Source of the DNA: Prosthecochloris marina
Lineage (GTDB): Bacteria > Bacteroidota > Chlorobiia > Chlorobiales > Chlorobiaceae
Direction: 5' to 3'
Assembly (NCBI RefSeq): GCF_003182595.1
Contig: NZ_PDNZ01000007.1
Span: 1-64,000 of the forward strand
Length of the DNA stretch: 64,000 nt
Under the pieces are notes generated by a model. It was not told the DNA's origin, searched no databases, and was given only the letters and a program-made list of their open reading frames with translations. Every line of letters begins with the position of its first letter. Position 1 is the stretch's first letter. The position numbers and the translations under genes were made by a program. Shown here piece after piece: positions 16,296 to 27,272 of this stretch.

Positions 16296-17609
16296 TTACT
16301 GTCTTCCTTTCTGCTCGATATGCGCTGATTGCTTTGCTATGTTTTCTGTGAAAACCTGCTGTACAGCCTTCCCAACGTCGGCAATATCGGAGCCTGAAGG
16401 AACCTGAAAAACCTTGAGCTCGAAAAACGGCAGGACAGCCAGAACATGGTCCATAATGTCAGCCTGTATCGCTTCGTAATTTGCCCAAACCTGGTCATTA
16501 CTGAAAACATAGATCTGAACAGGGATACCGTTTTCGGTTGGCTGCAGATGACGGATAAGAAAAGTCATATCGGGATTTATCTTGGGATGATTTCGAAGAT
16601 AGGCAACAAGATAAGCCCTGAACGTTCCGAGGTTTGTCAGCCTGCGTCCGTTAACCGGTGATGACGTATCAACGCCGTGATGTTGATTGTATTCAGTAAC
16701 CTCAAGCTTTTTTTCCCTCAAATACGATTGCAAAAGCTGAACTTTGCTGAATTTTTCCAGCATGTTCTCATCGCAAAAACGCACACTTTTCATATCAATG
16801 AAAACGGATCGCGTGATCCTGCGGCCCCCCGACTCGTCCATCCCTCTCCAGTTTTTGAAACCCTCGGAGATAAGAGCGTAGGCCGGAATCGTACTGATGG
16901 TTTTATCCCAATTCTGTACGGATACCGTTACAAGGGAAATATCGATAACATCACCATCGACCCCGTATTTAGGCATCTCTATCCAGTCACCGACCTTGAC
17001 AAGGTTGTTTGTCGTCAACTGAATACCTGCCACAAAACCGAGGATCGAATCCTTGAAAATCAGTATGATAACGGCAGTAAAAGCACCAAGCCCACTGAAA
17101 AGAACAACCGGAGATTGACCGATCAGGTTGGAAATGACAATCACGGCTCCAACCGACACGACAACAGTTTTGATAACCTGAATAAAGCTTTTGAGAGGCA
17201 GCTTCCGGGCAACGGTGCTTTGATTGTAATATTCCAGCAGAGCATCGAGTGCACTGAGAATCACAAAAACAAAAATGACTGTCAGATAGACCAAGGCAAG
17301 AGACTGAACAACGTCAACGCTTTTAGGATAAAACTGCAGCACCGGGACTGCAAAATTATAGAGCAAAAGAGGAGGAATCAGATGGGCCAACCATTGAAAA
17401 ACCTTGTATTTTACCAACAGGTCATCATATCTGGTTTTTGTTTTTGAAGCAAATGCACTAATGGCATTCAAGAAGATTCTTTTAGTCAGCACTTCTACGA
17501 TAACGATGAGAACCAGACCGACCAGAACCATCAGGATTGTAAGACCTATCTTTGCCTCCCCCTCAGTAAGTCCATGTGTCTGCAAATAGGAAAGTGCAGA
17601 TTCTATCAT
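16296..17609 (-). CDS. Mechanosensitive ion channel family protein (MscS/YbdG-like)
   Basis: The protein has 437 residues with four or more hydrophobic segments in the first 190, then an MscS-type pore and beta domain (GAFTAVIILIFKDSILGFVA, NLVKVGDWIEMPKYGVDGDV). The long C-terminal domain and the GDWIEMP-YGVDGDVIDI motif suit the YbdG/YnaI-like branch. It would release solutes under osmotic downshift. Its ATG overlaps the stop of the histidine kinase by 4 bases, so it is co-transcribed with the two-component genes. Confidence 0.88.
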   Translation of the reverse strand: MIESALSYLQTHGLTEGEAKIGLTILMVLVGLVLIVIVEVLTKRIFLNAISAFASKTKTRYDDLLVKYKVFQWLAHLIPPLLLYNFAVPVLQFYPKSVDVVQSLALVYLTVIFVFVILSALDALLEYYNQSTVARKLPLKSFIQVIKTVVVSVGAVIVISNLIGQSPVVLFSGLGAFTAVIILIFKDSILGFVAGIQLTTNNLVKVGDWIEMPKYGVDGDVIDISLVTVSVQNWDKTISTIPAYALISEGFKNWRGMDESGGRRITRSVFIDMKSVRFCDENMLEKFSKVQLLQSYLREKKLEVTEYNQHHGVDTSSPVNGRRLTNLGTFRAYLVAYLRNHPKINPDMTFLIRHLQPTENGIPVQIYVFSNDQVWANYEAIQADIMDHVLAVLPFFELKVFQVPSGSDIADVGKAVQQVFTENIAKQSAHIEQKGRQ

Positions 17610-19408
17610 GTGTTAGATTGTGTTTTGCGGTTTTCACGAACAATCGGAACGGTAAAACTGAACAACGAACCGAGGTTCAGCCGAGAACGAACTTCGACCT
17701 TTCCTTTGTGTGCAAGAATAATATGTTTGACAATAGACAATCCCAGACCAGTTCCCCCGATAGCCCTCGATCTTGCCTTGTCAACACGGTAAAACCTCTC
17801 GAATATTCTTCCGAGATCTTTCTGAGGTATTCCGATACCGTTATCCTTCACATCAACTCGTACCATATCATCAGCGACAAACGCCTTGATCCAGATTTGT
17901 CCATTATCTTCGGGAACATACTTTATGGCATTATCGACAAGATTTCTAGCCACAAGCTCAAGATAATCCCTATCGGCGTTAACATAAGGAAGATCCTCGG
18001 GAAAATGCAAATGCAAAGCTATACCCTTCTTTTCAATAGCCCTGCTGAAAAGGTTCAGAGTTTTTTCAACGAGATCACCTAGATTGACCGACCTGAACTT
18101 GTAGTTGATTCGACCGGACTCTATTTTCGAAAGATCGAGTACATCATTGATAAGTGCAGTCAGTTGCTCGCTCTCCTGATGAATTATCTGCAAGAAATGT
18201 TTGGCGTTTTCAGGGTCGTGTATAGCTCCTTCGAGAAGTGTTTCAGTGTACCCTGTAATACTGGTCAACGGTGTACGAAGCTCATGAGAAACGCTTGAAA
18301 CAAAATCCCTTCTTACCCGCTCCAGGTTACGCAATCTGGTAATATCGTTGAGGACAAAAACCGTTCCCTGAGAAACATTGTCCTTGATCACCGGCATGGC
18401 GCTGACCTGCAAAACCCTTTCCCCACGATCGGTCATAACGGTAATCTCTTCTTTGGCAATCGGTGAATCAGATACTTTTATACGCTCGAATAAATCAAGC
18501 AGTCGGGCATCGGTTACCTTACGTCCGGCCCCTGTCCTTATCATCTGTCCGCAATCCAGATTGAAAAACCTACAGGCAGCGGGATTTCCAAGCATGACAA
18601 AACCGTTTGAATCAGTAACGATAATCGCTTCTCGAATGCTCGAAAACACCGCCTTGAACCATTCCTCTTGCTGGTTCATGTGCTTCATCTCATCCGAGAT
18701 ATAGTTTAAGGCCCTGGCAAGCTGTCCTATTTCATCACCGCGCTTCACTTGAAGCTTGGTGGAATAATCACCGTGGACAAGCTTATCGGCGGCCAACGCA
18801 ATATGCCGCAGTGGACTTGCAAGAAAAACAGCCGTCAGCGCGCCGAAAATCAAGGACAAAAACAGCGACCAGAACAAGGCCCCTTCAACACCTCTACGAA
18901 TTTCAGCCTCAAGCCGTCGGATTTGGCTCAAGGGCTTTGCAAAACGCAGGACGGCAAAAGGTTTCTGGGAACCAAGCACTATCGCGATATACAGCATGTC
19001 CTCTTTTACGGTCTCACTGAAGCGGGTATCTTCACCAACACCTTCAACAAGCGCCTGTTGCACCTCAGGCCGCTGCATATGATTTTCAACAAAAGGTAGT
19101 CGCTCAGGAGCGATATAGGAATCTCCTATCACCGCGCCATTCATTGAAATAAGCGTTACCCGAAGCTCCAGGGCCGAACCGACATCATCAGCCCATTGAT
19201 CCGACACAGTAATATCATCCCACTGTACCGGCCTGCTCTCGAGAAGCTGACGGTTAAGCTTTAGCTTCTTGTATAACTGATTTTTTAAATCATCATAGAA
19301 AAGCGACCGAAGCTGGCCGCCAAGATAGAAGTAGCTGATTGCAACTGTAAAAAAAATAATAACCCCGAAAACCAGCCCAAGTCTAAAAGAAACGCTAGTT
19401 TTTTTCAC
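17606..19408 (-). CDS. PhoR-like membrane sensor histidine kinase
   Basis: I chose the GTG at 19408, which has an AGAGAGG ribosome site and overlaps the regulator stop by 14 bases; a TTG at 19441 is the longer alternative. Order of parts: a transmembrane helix, a periplasmic sensor of about 130 residues, a second helix, HAMP (ASPLRHIALAADKLVHGDYS), PAS (about residues 255-360), HisKA with the phospho-His in SHELRTPLTS, and HATPase_c with NLVDNAIKY, DNGIGIP and GGTGLGLSIV. The layout is that of PhoR, the phosphate-starvation kinase, but no pst genes are in view. Confidence 0.88.
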   Translation of the reverse strand: MKKTSVSFRLGLVFGVIIFFTVAISYFYLGGQLRSLFYDDLKNQLYKKLKLNRQLLESRPVQWDDITVSDQWADDVGSALELRVTLISMNGAVIGDSYIAPERLPFVENHMQRPEVQQALVEGVGEDTRFSETVKEDMLYIAIVLGSQKPFAVLRFAKPLSQIRRLEAEIRRGVEGALFWSLFLSLIFGALTAVFLASPLRHIALAADKLVHGDYSTKLQVKRGDEIGQLARALNYISDEMKHMNQQEEWFKAVFSSIREAIIVTDSNGFVMLGNPAACRFFNLDCGQMIRTGAGRKVTDARLLDLFERIKVSDSPIAKEEITVMTDRGERVLQVSAMPVIKDNVSQGTVFVLNDITRLRNLERVRRDFVSSVSHELRTPLTSITGYTETLLEGAIHDPENAKHFLQIIHQESEQLTALINDVLDLSKIESGRINYKFRSVNLGDLVEKTLNLFSRAIEKKGIALHLHFPEDLPYVNADRDYLELVARNLVDNAIKYVPEDNGQIWIKAFVADDMVRVDVKDNGIGIPQKDLGRIFERFYRVDKARSRAIGGTGLGLSIVKHIILAHKGKVEVRSRLNLGSLFSFTVPIVRENRKTQSNT

Positions 19409-20105
19409 CGCCCTCTCTGCTGTCTTCGAGCTTGTAACCAAGCCCTCTTACGGTTTTGATAAGTTTACCGGTTTTACCGAGTTTTTCTCTTAACCTGGTA
19501 ATATGGGTATCAATGGTGCGAGTGTTTATGGTCTTATCCACGTCCCATACATCACTGAGCAGCGTTTCACGTGACTGAGCCTGCCCTCTTCTTTTTAAAA
19601 GTACGGCAAGCAGCTTGAACTCCATAAGTGTCAAGGTAATTTCCTTGCCATTGAGCTTGACACTGTGTTTGGCAATATCGACTTCGAGGCCCTCGCATTT
19701 CATGACCTCTCTTGTATCCCGCTTTCCTCTTCTGTCACGCTTGAGAATAGCACGAATTCTGAGATTCAACTCACGGGGACTGAAAGGTTTGACAACATAA
19801 TCATCGATGCCAAGTTCAAAACCCAGCACTTTGTCGATCTCTTCTCCTTTTGCAGTCAGCATCACAATAGGGAGATCCCTGAAAAGCTGGTGCTGGCGTA
19901 TTCTCCTGCAAACTTCGAAACCATCGATACCAGGAAGCATAATGTCAAGCAAAACGAGATCGACATCTCTTTCCGCAAGCAACTGCAGAGCATCTTCCCC
20001 CGATTCAGCCAGAAAACATTTGTAACTGGCTTTTTCAAGATTGTATTTCAAAAGTTTTGCCAAGTTACGGTCATCCTCCACGACAAGAATCAATGGCTCG
20101 GGCAT
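19395..20105 (-). CDS. PhoB-like OmpR-family response regulator
   Basis: The start at 20105 (MPEPLILVVEDD) is preferred because upstream in-frame codons add 31 residues with no family match. The receiver domain has the acidic pair EDD, the phospho-acceptor Asp in LVLLDIMLPG, Thr in VMLTAKG and Lys in VVKPFSPREL. The C-terminal winged helix contains LTLMEFKLLAVLLKRRGQ and TRTIDTHITRLREKLG. It is translationally coupled to the kinase. Phosphate control is plausible by homology only. Confidence 0.9.
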   Translation of the reverse strand: MPEPLILVVEDDRNLAKLLKYNLEKASYKCFLAESGEDALQLLAERDVDLVLLDIMLPGIDGFEVCRRIRQHQLFRDLPIVMLTAKGEEIDKVLGFELGIDDYVVKPFSPRELNLRIRAILKRDRRGKRDTREVMKCEGLEVDIAKHSVKLNGKEITLTLMEFKLLAVLLKRRGQAQSRETLLSDVWDVDKTINTRTIDTHITRLREKLGKTGKLIKTVRGLGYKLEDSREGGEKN

Positions 20106-20262
20106 AGCATCATAAGTGGACGGTTTGGAAAAGCCTGATACATGCAATTCAGGGGGAAATATAGGTATTATGCTTGGCATTTCAGAAAAGCCCGCCATTT
20201 CCAGTCCGGCAACATCACCGAAGAATGTTACGAAAGTGAAAAATTCACCCTATTCAATACGA

Positions 20263-21231
20263 TTAGGCATGAATTTTCCAGCAGGCTGCCTTATGTCCAG
20301 GGTTATATTCCTCAAGTTGAGGTTCAACTTTTCGACAAAGCTCATCTGCCAAAGGACAGCGATTGGCAAATCTGCACCCGTCGGGAAGACGCGTCGCACT
20401 GGGCACATTTCCTTCGATAACGTTAAGACGTTGTTGTTTTGAACCGATCCTCGGAATCGACTTCAGTAAACCTTTGGTATAGGGATGCAAAGGATCGGAA
20501 AAAATCTGCGAAACCCTTCCTTCTTCAACAACTTTTGAGGCATACATCACCAAGACATCTTCACACAACTCTGCTATAACTCCGAAGTCGTGCGTAATGA
20601 GAATAACGCTCATTCCGGTATCGGCCTGAAGTTTGCCGATCAGTTCAAGAATCTGGGCTTGAACGGTAACATCGAGTGCGGTTGTCGGTTCATCGGCAAT
20701 AAGCAAAGCCGGATTGCATGACAACGCCATGGCAATCATAACACGCTGACGCATCCCCCCTGACAGTTCATGAGGATAGGCCTCGAAGCGCTCAGAAGGG
20801 TTTGGAATTCCTACATGACGAAGCATTTCAACCGCCAACCCTTTTGCTTCTTTTCCTGAAAGATCCTGATGGAGAAGAATTTGCTCAACAATCTGGTTGC
20901 CACAGGTATAAACCGGATTGAGTGAGCTCATGGGTTCCTGAAAGATCATGGCTATCTCATTGCCTCTGAGCTTCCTCATCTCATCTTCGGAAATTTTGAG
21001 GAGATCACTGCCTTTCCAGAAAATTTCTCCTCCGGCAAAATACCCCGGGGGCATGGGAACAAGACGCATGATGGATAGAGCTGTAACGGACTTCCCGCAT
21101 CCCGACTCACCGACAATACCGAGCGTCCGGTTGCGCCCGAGCGAAAAACTCACCCCGTCAACCGCTCTGGCAGTTCCGTTATCGGTCGAATAGTACGTCT
21201 TGAGGTTTTTTACTTCCAGAATTTTTTCCAT
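20263..21231 (-). CDS. Peptide/nickel ABC transporter ATP-binding protein (OppD/DppD type)
   Basis: The protein has about 322 residues. Walker A is GESGCGKS, the Q loop is FQEPMSSLNP, the signature is LSGGMRQRVMIAM, and Walker B is LLIADEPTTALDVT. The C-terminal oligopeptide extension is present, with FANRCPLADELC near the end supplying the cysteine cluster typical of OppD/DppD. It energises import of peptides or similar solutes. No permease, OppF or binding-protein gene lies next to it here, so its partners are elsewhere. Confidence 0.92.
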   Translation of the reverse strand: MEKILEVKNLKTYYSTDNGTARAVDGVSFSLGRNRTLGIVGESGCGKSVTALSIMRLVPMPPGYFAGGEIFWKGSDLLKISEDEMRKLRGNEIAMIFQEPMSSLNPVYTCGNQIVEQILLHQDLSGKEAKGLAVEMLRHVGIPNPSERFEAYPHELSGGMRQRVMIAMALSCNPALLIADEPTTALDVTVQAQILELIGKLQADTGMSVILITHDFGVIAELCEDVLVMYASKVVEEGRVSQIFSDPLHPYTKGLLKSIPRIGSKQQRLNVIEGNVPSATRLPDGCRFANRCPLADELCRKVEPQLEEYNPGHKAACWKIHA

Positions 21232-21234
21232 CAA

Positions 21235-21607
21235 CGAAAGCCACTTTATACATGCTGCTTAATAAACAACAATCTGGGAACTGGAAAAGGTACAAATATT
21301 CTGTCGCAGTTTAATTCTTTGCCTGAAAATATTCAAAATAGCTTCATCAAAGGAGAACAAACGGTAAAACATCCGTGAATCGAGAATGGCAGAATCATGC
21401 TCAGCAATAGCGACAGCGTATCTATCGAGCGGAAAAGGGCCGGGGCTGTAATGCACGTCGGGTGAAGTGGGGGTAGTTAGAAAAGCGGTGTAAATGCAAA
21501 AGTCCGGATTTCAGTCGGGGTTACATATTTTACTTCAATTTTGCTAAATTCCGTTATTATTCCTGCATTTCCAGCAACAAGTCTACGATAATTCATAGGA
21601 GGTAAAC
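21235..21607. other. Intergenic region without a recognised gene
   Basis: About 370 bases between divergent genes. A 65-codon minus-strand frame (21259-21456) has no recognisable features. The promoter and the AGGAGG site of the gene at 21608 occupy the right end. Confidence 0.5.
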
Positions 21608-22138
21608 GTGCAGAAGAAAATTTTTGCCACCACCAATTTAATGCTCATAACACTGATAATTTTATCGACAGGAACAAGCTATGCCTTCAAAAACGAACCG
21701 GATGGCTTTCGTGGCATCAAATGGGGTACGGCCATCAATTCATTAAGCAACATGACTGCGATAGACACAGAAGGTGATACCCATACTTACGAAAGGATCG
21801 GTGACGAAATGAAGATAGGAAATGCCGAATTAGCCGTACTCAAATATTTTTTTTGGAAAGGAAAACTCTCGGGTATTGGAATTAAAACAAAAGGATATAG
21901 TAATTGGGCTGCGCTTAAAGATGTTGTATTCGAAAAGTTTGGAAAGGGATATCAACGCAACAGATTTATAGAAGATTACCTTTGGGGGTCGTTTTCCAAG
22001 GGAAAAACTGTAATATCCCTGGAATACAACGAATTCTCAAAAGTCGGCACACTTTTCCTGTACTCGATTGAAGTAGAAAAACAGAAAGCAGAATATAAAA
22101 AGCAACAAGCAAAAGAGGGTGCGGCATCAGGATTTTAG
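21608..22138 (+). CDS. Secreted protein of unknown function
   Basis: The start is GTG, supported by an AGGAGG site 6 bases upstream. A Sec signal peptide (MQKKIF, hydrophobic core, SYA cleavage near residue 26) precedes a mature domain opening with EPDGFRGIKWGT, a motif I recognise from many small periplasmic proteins without assigned function. The last 20 residues are Lys/Gln-rich. It is a single gene, convergent with the next. Confidence 0.7.
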   Translation: MQKKIFATTNLMLITLIILSTGTSYAFKNEPDGFRGIKWGTAINSLSNMTAIDTEGDTHTYERIGDEMKIGNAELAVLKYFFWKGKLSGIGIKTKGYSNWAALKDVVFEKFGKGYQRNRFIEDYLWGSFSKGKTVISLEYNEFSKVGTLFLYSIEVEKQKAEYKKQQAKEGAASGF

Positions 22139-22173
22139 CAAACTAAAAACCCAAGCTATCGGACAGCGCCTCA

Positions 22174-22767
22174 TCATGGCTGCGCTGCTTGAGTTGGGAC
22201 CGCGCTAAAAACCGCATTATAAAACCCCCTCATCTCCTCCAACCAGTCCTGATGAATCATAAAATGTTTATGCGGAATATTAACATACATACCGTTCCTT
22301 CCACTTACTCGCCCCCTTATCTCAGAAGCTTCAGCTATAGCTCTTAACTGATGAGGCGATAGATCAAAAATAGCATATTCTTTATATTTAGGGCCTACAC
22401 TTGTCCACTCAATATCTATCTCGGAAAGGTTATTTATAGCTTGGAACTCAATCACTTCATTATTGTTCAGTTTTAGCTTCAAAGTACTACCTGAAGCCTT
22501 TGATATTCCCAGCGCAGAATCGTAATCATCTCTTTTGAAATGAAACCTCATCCAGTCTATAGAACCGTCAGGCTTCTTAGCAACTTCCGGTGTAAGCCAC
22601 GCTGTTGCAACGGAAACACCCTTTGTTCGTAAAAACTTCAATGGCTTCTTGAATGTCACCATCTCAAGACCGGTAAAGTCATCGACTTTACGAGTAACTT
22701 TGTTACCTGCATACACCGGTACAGCAATGCCCAAAGCCAGGACTAAAACGAGAACCATTCTGTACAT
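22174..22767 (-). CDS. Periplasmic protein of unknown function
   Basis: The protein has 197 residues with a signal peptide (MYRMVLVLVLALGIAVPVYA). The mature protein has alternating hydrophobic strands and the segments FKKPLKFLRTKGVSVATAWL and IFDLSPHQLRAIAEASEIRG. I do not recognise the family. Upstream lies the third copy of the promoter-like motif seen before two lipoprotein genes. Confidence 0.65.
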   Translation of the reverse strand: MYRMVLVLVLALGIAVPVYAGNKVTRKVDDFTGLEMVTFKKPLKFLRTKGVSVATAWLTPEVAKKPDGSIDWMRFHFKRDDYDSALGISKASGSTLKLKLNNNEVIEFQAINNLSEIDIEWTSVGPKYKEYAIFDLSPHQLRAIAEASEIRGRVSGRNGMYVNIPHKHFMIHQDWLEEMRGFYNAVFSAVPTQAAQP

Positions 22768-22805
22768 AAAGCATGTCTGTTAAGTTGAATAAAGGCATTG
22801 AATAT

Positions 22806-22823
22806 ATATACGCAAATATTCGG
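22806..22823 (-). promoter_or_regulatory. Shared promoter-like motif upstream of the periplasmic protein
   Basis: The minus strand reads CCGAATATTTGCGTATAT, ending 38 bases before the ATG at 22767. It is nearly the same as the motifs at 6545-6560 and 4320-4338 and at the same distance from the start. Confidence 0.4.
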
Positions 22824-23027
22824 CAATTAAGCCAAAACCTCGAGGAGGGAGCCTGATAGTAAGTTGGAGGAAAGAAAGGGACTGATAAAAAAAGGTCGGG
22901 TACAGGTAAATACTCAATATATTTTTGCATAATTAAGCGGTCCACAGACTCAGTTTCAGTAATAAATCGCGAGTAAAGTAAAATACATTATCAGTACTTT
23001 TCCTCTTAGTTCAGGGACAAACAGGTT

Positions 23028-26000
23028 ATGCAAGACTCTCATGAAAACCCGGCAGACCGGGACAGGCAAAAAAATGCGAACGCATCAGTCACCAGAAGAA
23101 AAACCTTTTACCTGCTGAACGCTCTCGGCATGCATCCCACCTATGCCGACATCAAACAGAAATTCAACTTTCCGGAACACACGAATACAGCCTCACCGAC
23201 CCTGAACCTTTCGGGTCTTCAGGGTTCCCTCTCTTCTCTGCTTGCAGCACAGTTGTTCAATGATACCGGAGTTCCTCTTCTCATCATAGGTTCCCAGGCA
23301 TCCTTCGATATCTATGATAACGACCTGCCCGGCCTTCTAGGTCCTGCAACGGTTCACACCGTCTCGGACGAACTTCCGGCAGCACTTGGCGCCCTCTCCG
23401 AAAACCGCGCAGCTGTTCTTCTTGCCGACTTTGATGATGTGGTGACTCCGCTACAAAACCCCGAAGGCTCGGAAAAGAGGCTTTTTCGTCTTGAAAAAGA
23501 TCAAGAGGCCGGCTATACCACGTTGACGGATTTTCTTGCTGAAAATGGTTATAACAGAATGGAGTTCGTTGAAGAAGAAGGGCAATTCTCAACGCGCGGC
23601 TCGATCGTCGACATATTTCCTTTCGGATCGCGTGAACCAGTCAGAATGGAGTTCTTCGGAGACACCGTCACTTCGATCCGCTCGTTTGATACCAACAGTC
23701 AGCTATCGGGTGCCCAACTCGACGCCGTCGTTCTGACAGGTAATTTTTTTTCCGAAAAGCACCATGATGACGATAAAGGCCCCTCCTGGTGCCTTCTGGA
23801 TTACCTGCCCCCGGAAACTGTTATCCTGATCGATGACATTGTCTCCTTCAACGCTTTCGAAAAGAAAGCCGCTGTTGAAAAAAAACTGGAAGGTTTTCCC
23901 TGTCTCTGTATAAACCGTCTTGAAAAACAAACGCTTGATTTTCATTCCGAGGCACAGACAAAGCTGAACGCAAATTTCAAACTGTTCGCGAGGGAACTCA
24001 ACCGGGAAAAGCCCGACAAGCGACATACCGTCTTCGTCGGTCGTTCAAAGAAGGAAATCGAGGAACTTGTAGAATTCGTTTCCGAAGAAGCCCGGGACAT
24101 CAGAAGAACAATACCGGTTGAGTTCAACTGGGTAGCCTTGAACCTGCATTCCGGCTTTGTCTTCAACGGCCTTGACGTCTATACGGAATCCGATATTTTC
24201 GGTAAACTCCATACCCATAAATCCCACAAGAAAAGAGCCTTCAAAGGGATCTCTCTCAAAGACCTGCAGACACTCAAGGTAGGAGACTACATCGTCCATG
24301 AAGATTATGGAATTGGCGTTTTCAAGGCTCTTGAGACCATTGAAGTAGGTAATTCCGAACAGGAAAGCGTTTTGATAGAATATCAGGGCGGTGACGAACT
24401 CTACGTCAACGTACAGAACATCCGCCTCATCTCGAAATACAACGCCTCCGAAGGCTCCATGCCGACGCTTTCAAAACTTGGAAGTCCAAAGTGGAAAGCC
24501 AAAAAAGAAAAGGTAAAAAAACGTCTCAAGGATATTGCCTCCAAGCTTATAAAGCTCTATGCAAAGCGAAAAATGACACCGGGTTTTGCATTTGGACAGG
24601 ATTCTATATTTCAAAGAGAGTTCGAAGCATCGTTCATTTTCGACGAAACCATCGATCAGTTAAAAACAATCGAGGAAGTCAAGAACGACATGCGCTCCCA
24701 GTCACCAATGGATCGCTTGATCTGTGGCGATGCCGGTTTCGGTAAAACAGAAATAGCAATGCGAGCCGCATTCAAAGCTGTCGAATCAAAAAAGCAAGTC
24801 GCCGTTCTCACACCTACAACCATCCTTACCCACCAGCATGCCGAAACGTTCAAACGAAGATTTGAAAACTTCCCGGTCAATATAGCGGTCCTCAGCAGGT
24901 TCGTCAGCCGAAAAGAACAAAAAGAACTCGTCGAAAAAATTTCTCGAGGGCTTGTAGATATAGTTATCGGTACACATCGGCTGGTTTCAAAAGACGTTCT
25001 GTTTCAAGATCTCGGCCTTCTCATCATCGATGAAGAACAACATTTCGGAGTCGCGGTTAAAGAGAAGCTGCGCCAATCTTTTCCTGGAGTGGATACGCTC
25101 ACCATGTCTGCAACGCCGATCCCGAGAACCTTGCAGTTCTCGATGCTCGGAGCAAGAGACCTTTCCATAGTATCGACACCTCCCAGAAATCGTCAACCTG
25201 TTGAAACAGTCATTACACAGTTCAATCCCGACACTATCCGAGAAGCGATACAACACGAAATCAACCGCCAGGGTCAGGTTTTTTTCCTGCATAACCGCAT
25301 CTCAGGACTCGATCAGGTTCGAAATACGCTTCACGAACTCATTCCGGAAGCAAAAACCGCCATTGCACACGGTCAAATGCCAACTGCAGAACTTGAAAAC
25401 GTCATGATGCGGTTTATCAACCATGAGCTTGATGTTCTCATTTCCACCTCTATCATCGGCTCGGGGCTCGATATTTCGAATGCGAACACGATTATTATCA
25501 ACAGAGCGGACATGTTCGGTCTTTCCGACCTCTATCAGCTCAGAGGACGTGTAGGACGAAGCGAAAGAAAGGCTTACAGCTACCTTATCATCCCTTCTGC
25601 CGACACCCTTAAAAGAGAAGCCATGGAAAGGCTTGCCGTGATCGAAAGCTTTACCGAGCTTGGTTCAGGTTTCAATATCGCAATGAGAGACCTGGATATA
25701 CGAGGCGCCGGAAACCTTCTTGGTGCAGAACAGTCGGGAGCGATTCATGAACTTGGCTTCGACCTTTACCAGAAACTGCTTGAAGAAGCCGTATCAGAAC
25801 TGAAATCAGGTGAATTCAGCCAGCTTTTCACCCCGAACGAGTCACAACCGGTCCAGATGGAAGGCAACACCGACATGGGGTTTTATTTCGACGCCCTGAT
25901 ACCCGAATATTATATATCGGCTACACAGGAACGGTTTTCCTTTTATGAAAAAATCTCCAAAAGCCAGACAGATAACGCTATCGACTCGATCAGGGATGAA

Positions 26001-26345
26001 CTGCGTGACCGGTTCGGACCTCTTCCGGAAGATGTTGAAAACCTGATAGGCGTTGCGAAACTTAAAAACCTTTGTTCAGCTATCGGTCTGTCAAAAGTCG
26101 ATATCCAGCCACAAACACTTTCAATCATCCTTCCTGGGGAAAACAACGCGGAATTTTACAATCGTCATTTTTTTCAGGAACTCATCGCTTCCCTGCAGTC
26201 CGAATGGATGCAGAAATACACACCCCGTTTTCAACAGGGTAAAAAAATGAAACTTCTCCTCCATAATCCACCTGATTACCCTGCTGAGCCTGCCGTACTG
26301 ATGGAACAGTATCGTTCTCTTCTTAAAAAGCTCAATCATGCCTGA
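23028..26345 (+). CDS. mfd: Transcription-repair coupling factor
   Basis: The protein has 1105 residues. The N-terminal third is the UvrB-like region that recruits UvrA. From about residue 415 comes the RNA-polymerase-interacting domain ([20 protein letters not shown]). The translocase follows with Walker [10 protein letters not shown] near 567, motif II DEEQHFG near 667, SATPIPRT and the QLRGRVGRS motif. The C-terminal TRCF domain is present. It removes RNA polymerase stalled at lesions and hands the site to nucleotide excision repair. Full length, single gene. Confidence 0.97.
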   Translation: MQDSHENPADRDRQKNANASVTRRKTFYLLNALGMHPTYADIKQKFNFPEHTNTASPTLNLSGLQGSLSSLLAAQLFNDTGVPLLIIGSQASFDIYDNDLPGLLGPATVHTVSDELPAALGALSENRAAVLLADFDDVVTPLQNPEGSEKRLFRLEKDQEAGYTTLTDFLAENGYNRMEFVEEEGQFSTRGSIVDIFPFGSREPVRMEFFGDTVTSIRSFDTNSQLSGAQLDAVVLTGNFFSEKHHDDDKGPSWCLLDYLPPETVILIDDIVSFNAFEKKAAVEKKLEGFPCLCINRLEKQTLDFHSEAQTKLNANFKLFARELNREKPDKRHTVFVGRSKKEIEELVEFVSEEARDIRRTIPVEFNWVALNLHSGFVFNGLDVYTESDIFGKLHTHKSHKKRAFKGISLKDLQTLKVGDYIVHEDYGIGVFKALETIEVGNSEQESVLIEYQGGDELYVNVQNIRLISKYNASEGSMPTLSKLGSPKWKAKKEKVKKRLKDIASKLIKLYAKRKMTPGFAFGQDSIFQREFEASFIFDETIDQLKTIEEVKNDMRSQSPMDRLICGDAGFGKTEIAMRAAFKAVESKKQVAVLTPTTILTHQHAETFKRRFENFPVNIAVLSRFVSRKEQKELVEKISRGLVDIVIGTHRLVSKDVLFQDLGLLIIDEEQHFGVAVKEKLRQSFPGVDTLTMSATPIPRTLQFSMLGARDLSIVSTPPRNRQPVETVITQFNPDTIREAIQHEINRQGQVFFLHNRISGLDQVRNTLHELIPEAKTAIAHGQMPTAELENVMMRFINHELDVLISTSIIGSGLDISNANTIIINRADMFGLSDLYQLRGRVGRSERKAYSYLIIPSADTLKREAMERLAVIESFTELGSGFNIAMRDLDIRGAGNLLGAEQSGAIHELGFDLYQKLLEEAVSELKSGEFSQLFTPNESQPVQMEGNTDMGFYFDALIPEYYISATQERFSFYEKISKSQTDNAIDSIRDELRDRFGPLPEDVENLIGVAKLKNLCSAIGLSKVDIQPQTLSIILPGENNAEFYNRHFFQELIASLQSEWMQKYTPRFQQGKKMKLLLHNPPDYPAEPAVLMEQYRSLLKKLNHA

Positions 26346-26478
26346 AGCCACCATTGCAGGTCAGCACCTTTGCACAGCCAAACAAGACAAAAAAAGTCTT
26401 ATTTAAGCAACTTTTAAAGAAGCAATAAAGGTTAGCATTGAAAAGACTTTTCGTACATAAACAATAAATCATATAACC

Positions 26479-27135
26479 ATGTTTGTATATATAAATGACA
26501 AAAAATTTGAAGCGAAAACAGGCGAACGCCTTATAGACATTGCCCGTAATAATCACACGCATATAGGCTACTTCTGTGGCGGTAATGGAATATGCCAGAC
26601 CTGTTATGTGAAGGTGACCGAAGGAATGCACCTGCTTTCTCCTTTGAACGACAGAGAAAAAGCGATGCTTTCTGATAGCCTGATCAAAGAAGGAATAAGG
26701 GTGGCATGTTTGACAACTCTCGACAAACTGGGAACCGTAAAGCTTTTGACGACAGTCGAAGAGGTTAAGAAAACATTTGAGGAAAAACCGCTTGAGCTTG
26801 TTCCTTATCAAGCAAAAATGGGATGGGAATCCCTGATCAAGTTCCCCGAAACCATAGTGATGCAGGCCCGCAGGTTTTCCGAAGGCAAGCTGGATGCGTG
26901 GCAGCTTGTCACCGATATTGCCGGAGCAATAGCCGGTGCCTTCGAGCTGGTTGGCATGGCGATTCAAGGCACTCTGGACTGGAAGGTAAAACCGAAAACA
27001 TTTACAAGGGAGTATGCTGATACCTCTGAACATAGAAGTAATGGAAAAAAGGGCCAGACTGCTGAGGGTGCGCATAAAACTTCTCCCGAAATTCATGAAT
27101 CCTTGAAACTCCAGAAACATGCTCCGGTTAACTGA
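26479..27135 (+). CDS. Chlorosome envelope [2Fe-2S] protein (CsmI/J/X family), first copy
   Basis: The protein has 218 residues. The N-terminal ferredoxin domain has the cluster motif [10 protein letters not shown] (C-x5-C-x2-C) and a fourth Cys in IRVACLT. The C-terminal half contains hydrophobic helical stretches ([20 protein letters not shown]) like the CsmA/E-type chlorosome domain, which anchors the protein in the chlorosome envelope. In chlorosomes these clusters are proposed to control quenching of energy transfer under oxidising conditions. It is followed by a paralogue at 27273; I cannot decide between the csmJ and csmX names. Confidence 0.85.
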   Translation: MFVYINDKKFEAKTGERLIDIARNNHTHIGYFCGGNGICQTCYVKVTEGMHLLSPLNDREKAMLSDSLIKEGIRVACLTTLDKLGTVKLLTTVEEVKKTFEEKPLELVPYQAKMGWESLIKFPETIVMQARRFSEGKLDAWQLVTDIAGAIAGAFELVGMAIQGTLDWKVKPKTFTREYADTSEHRSNGKKGQTAEGAHKTSPEIHESLKLQKHAPVN

Positions 27136-27272
27136 TACCGGAGCATCGCCCGGCATGGCAACATCTTGGGCCGATAAACCGCCCCCCCTACCGTTGCATA
27201 AAAAATACTTATATTTGTAAAGGATGATGTTTAACCTGAAGCAAGGAAAAAAAACAACAAATATCCAGAACC

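Noticed and set aside
21259..21456. 65-codon minus-strand ORF
   Set aside because: No family resemblance and no ribosome site; probably chance.
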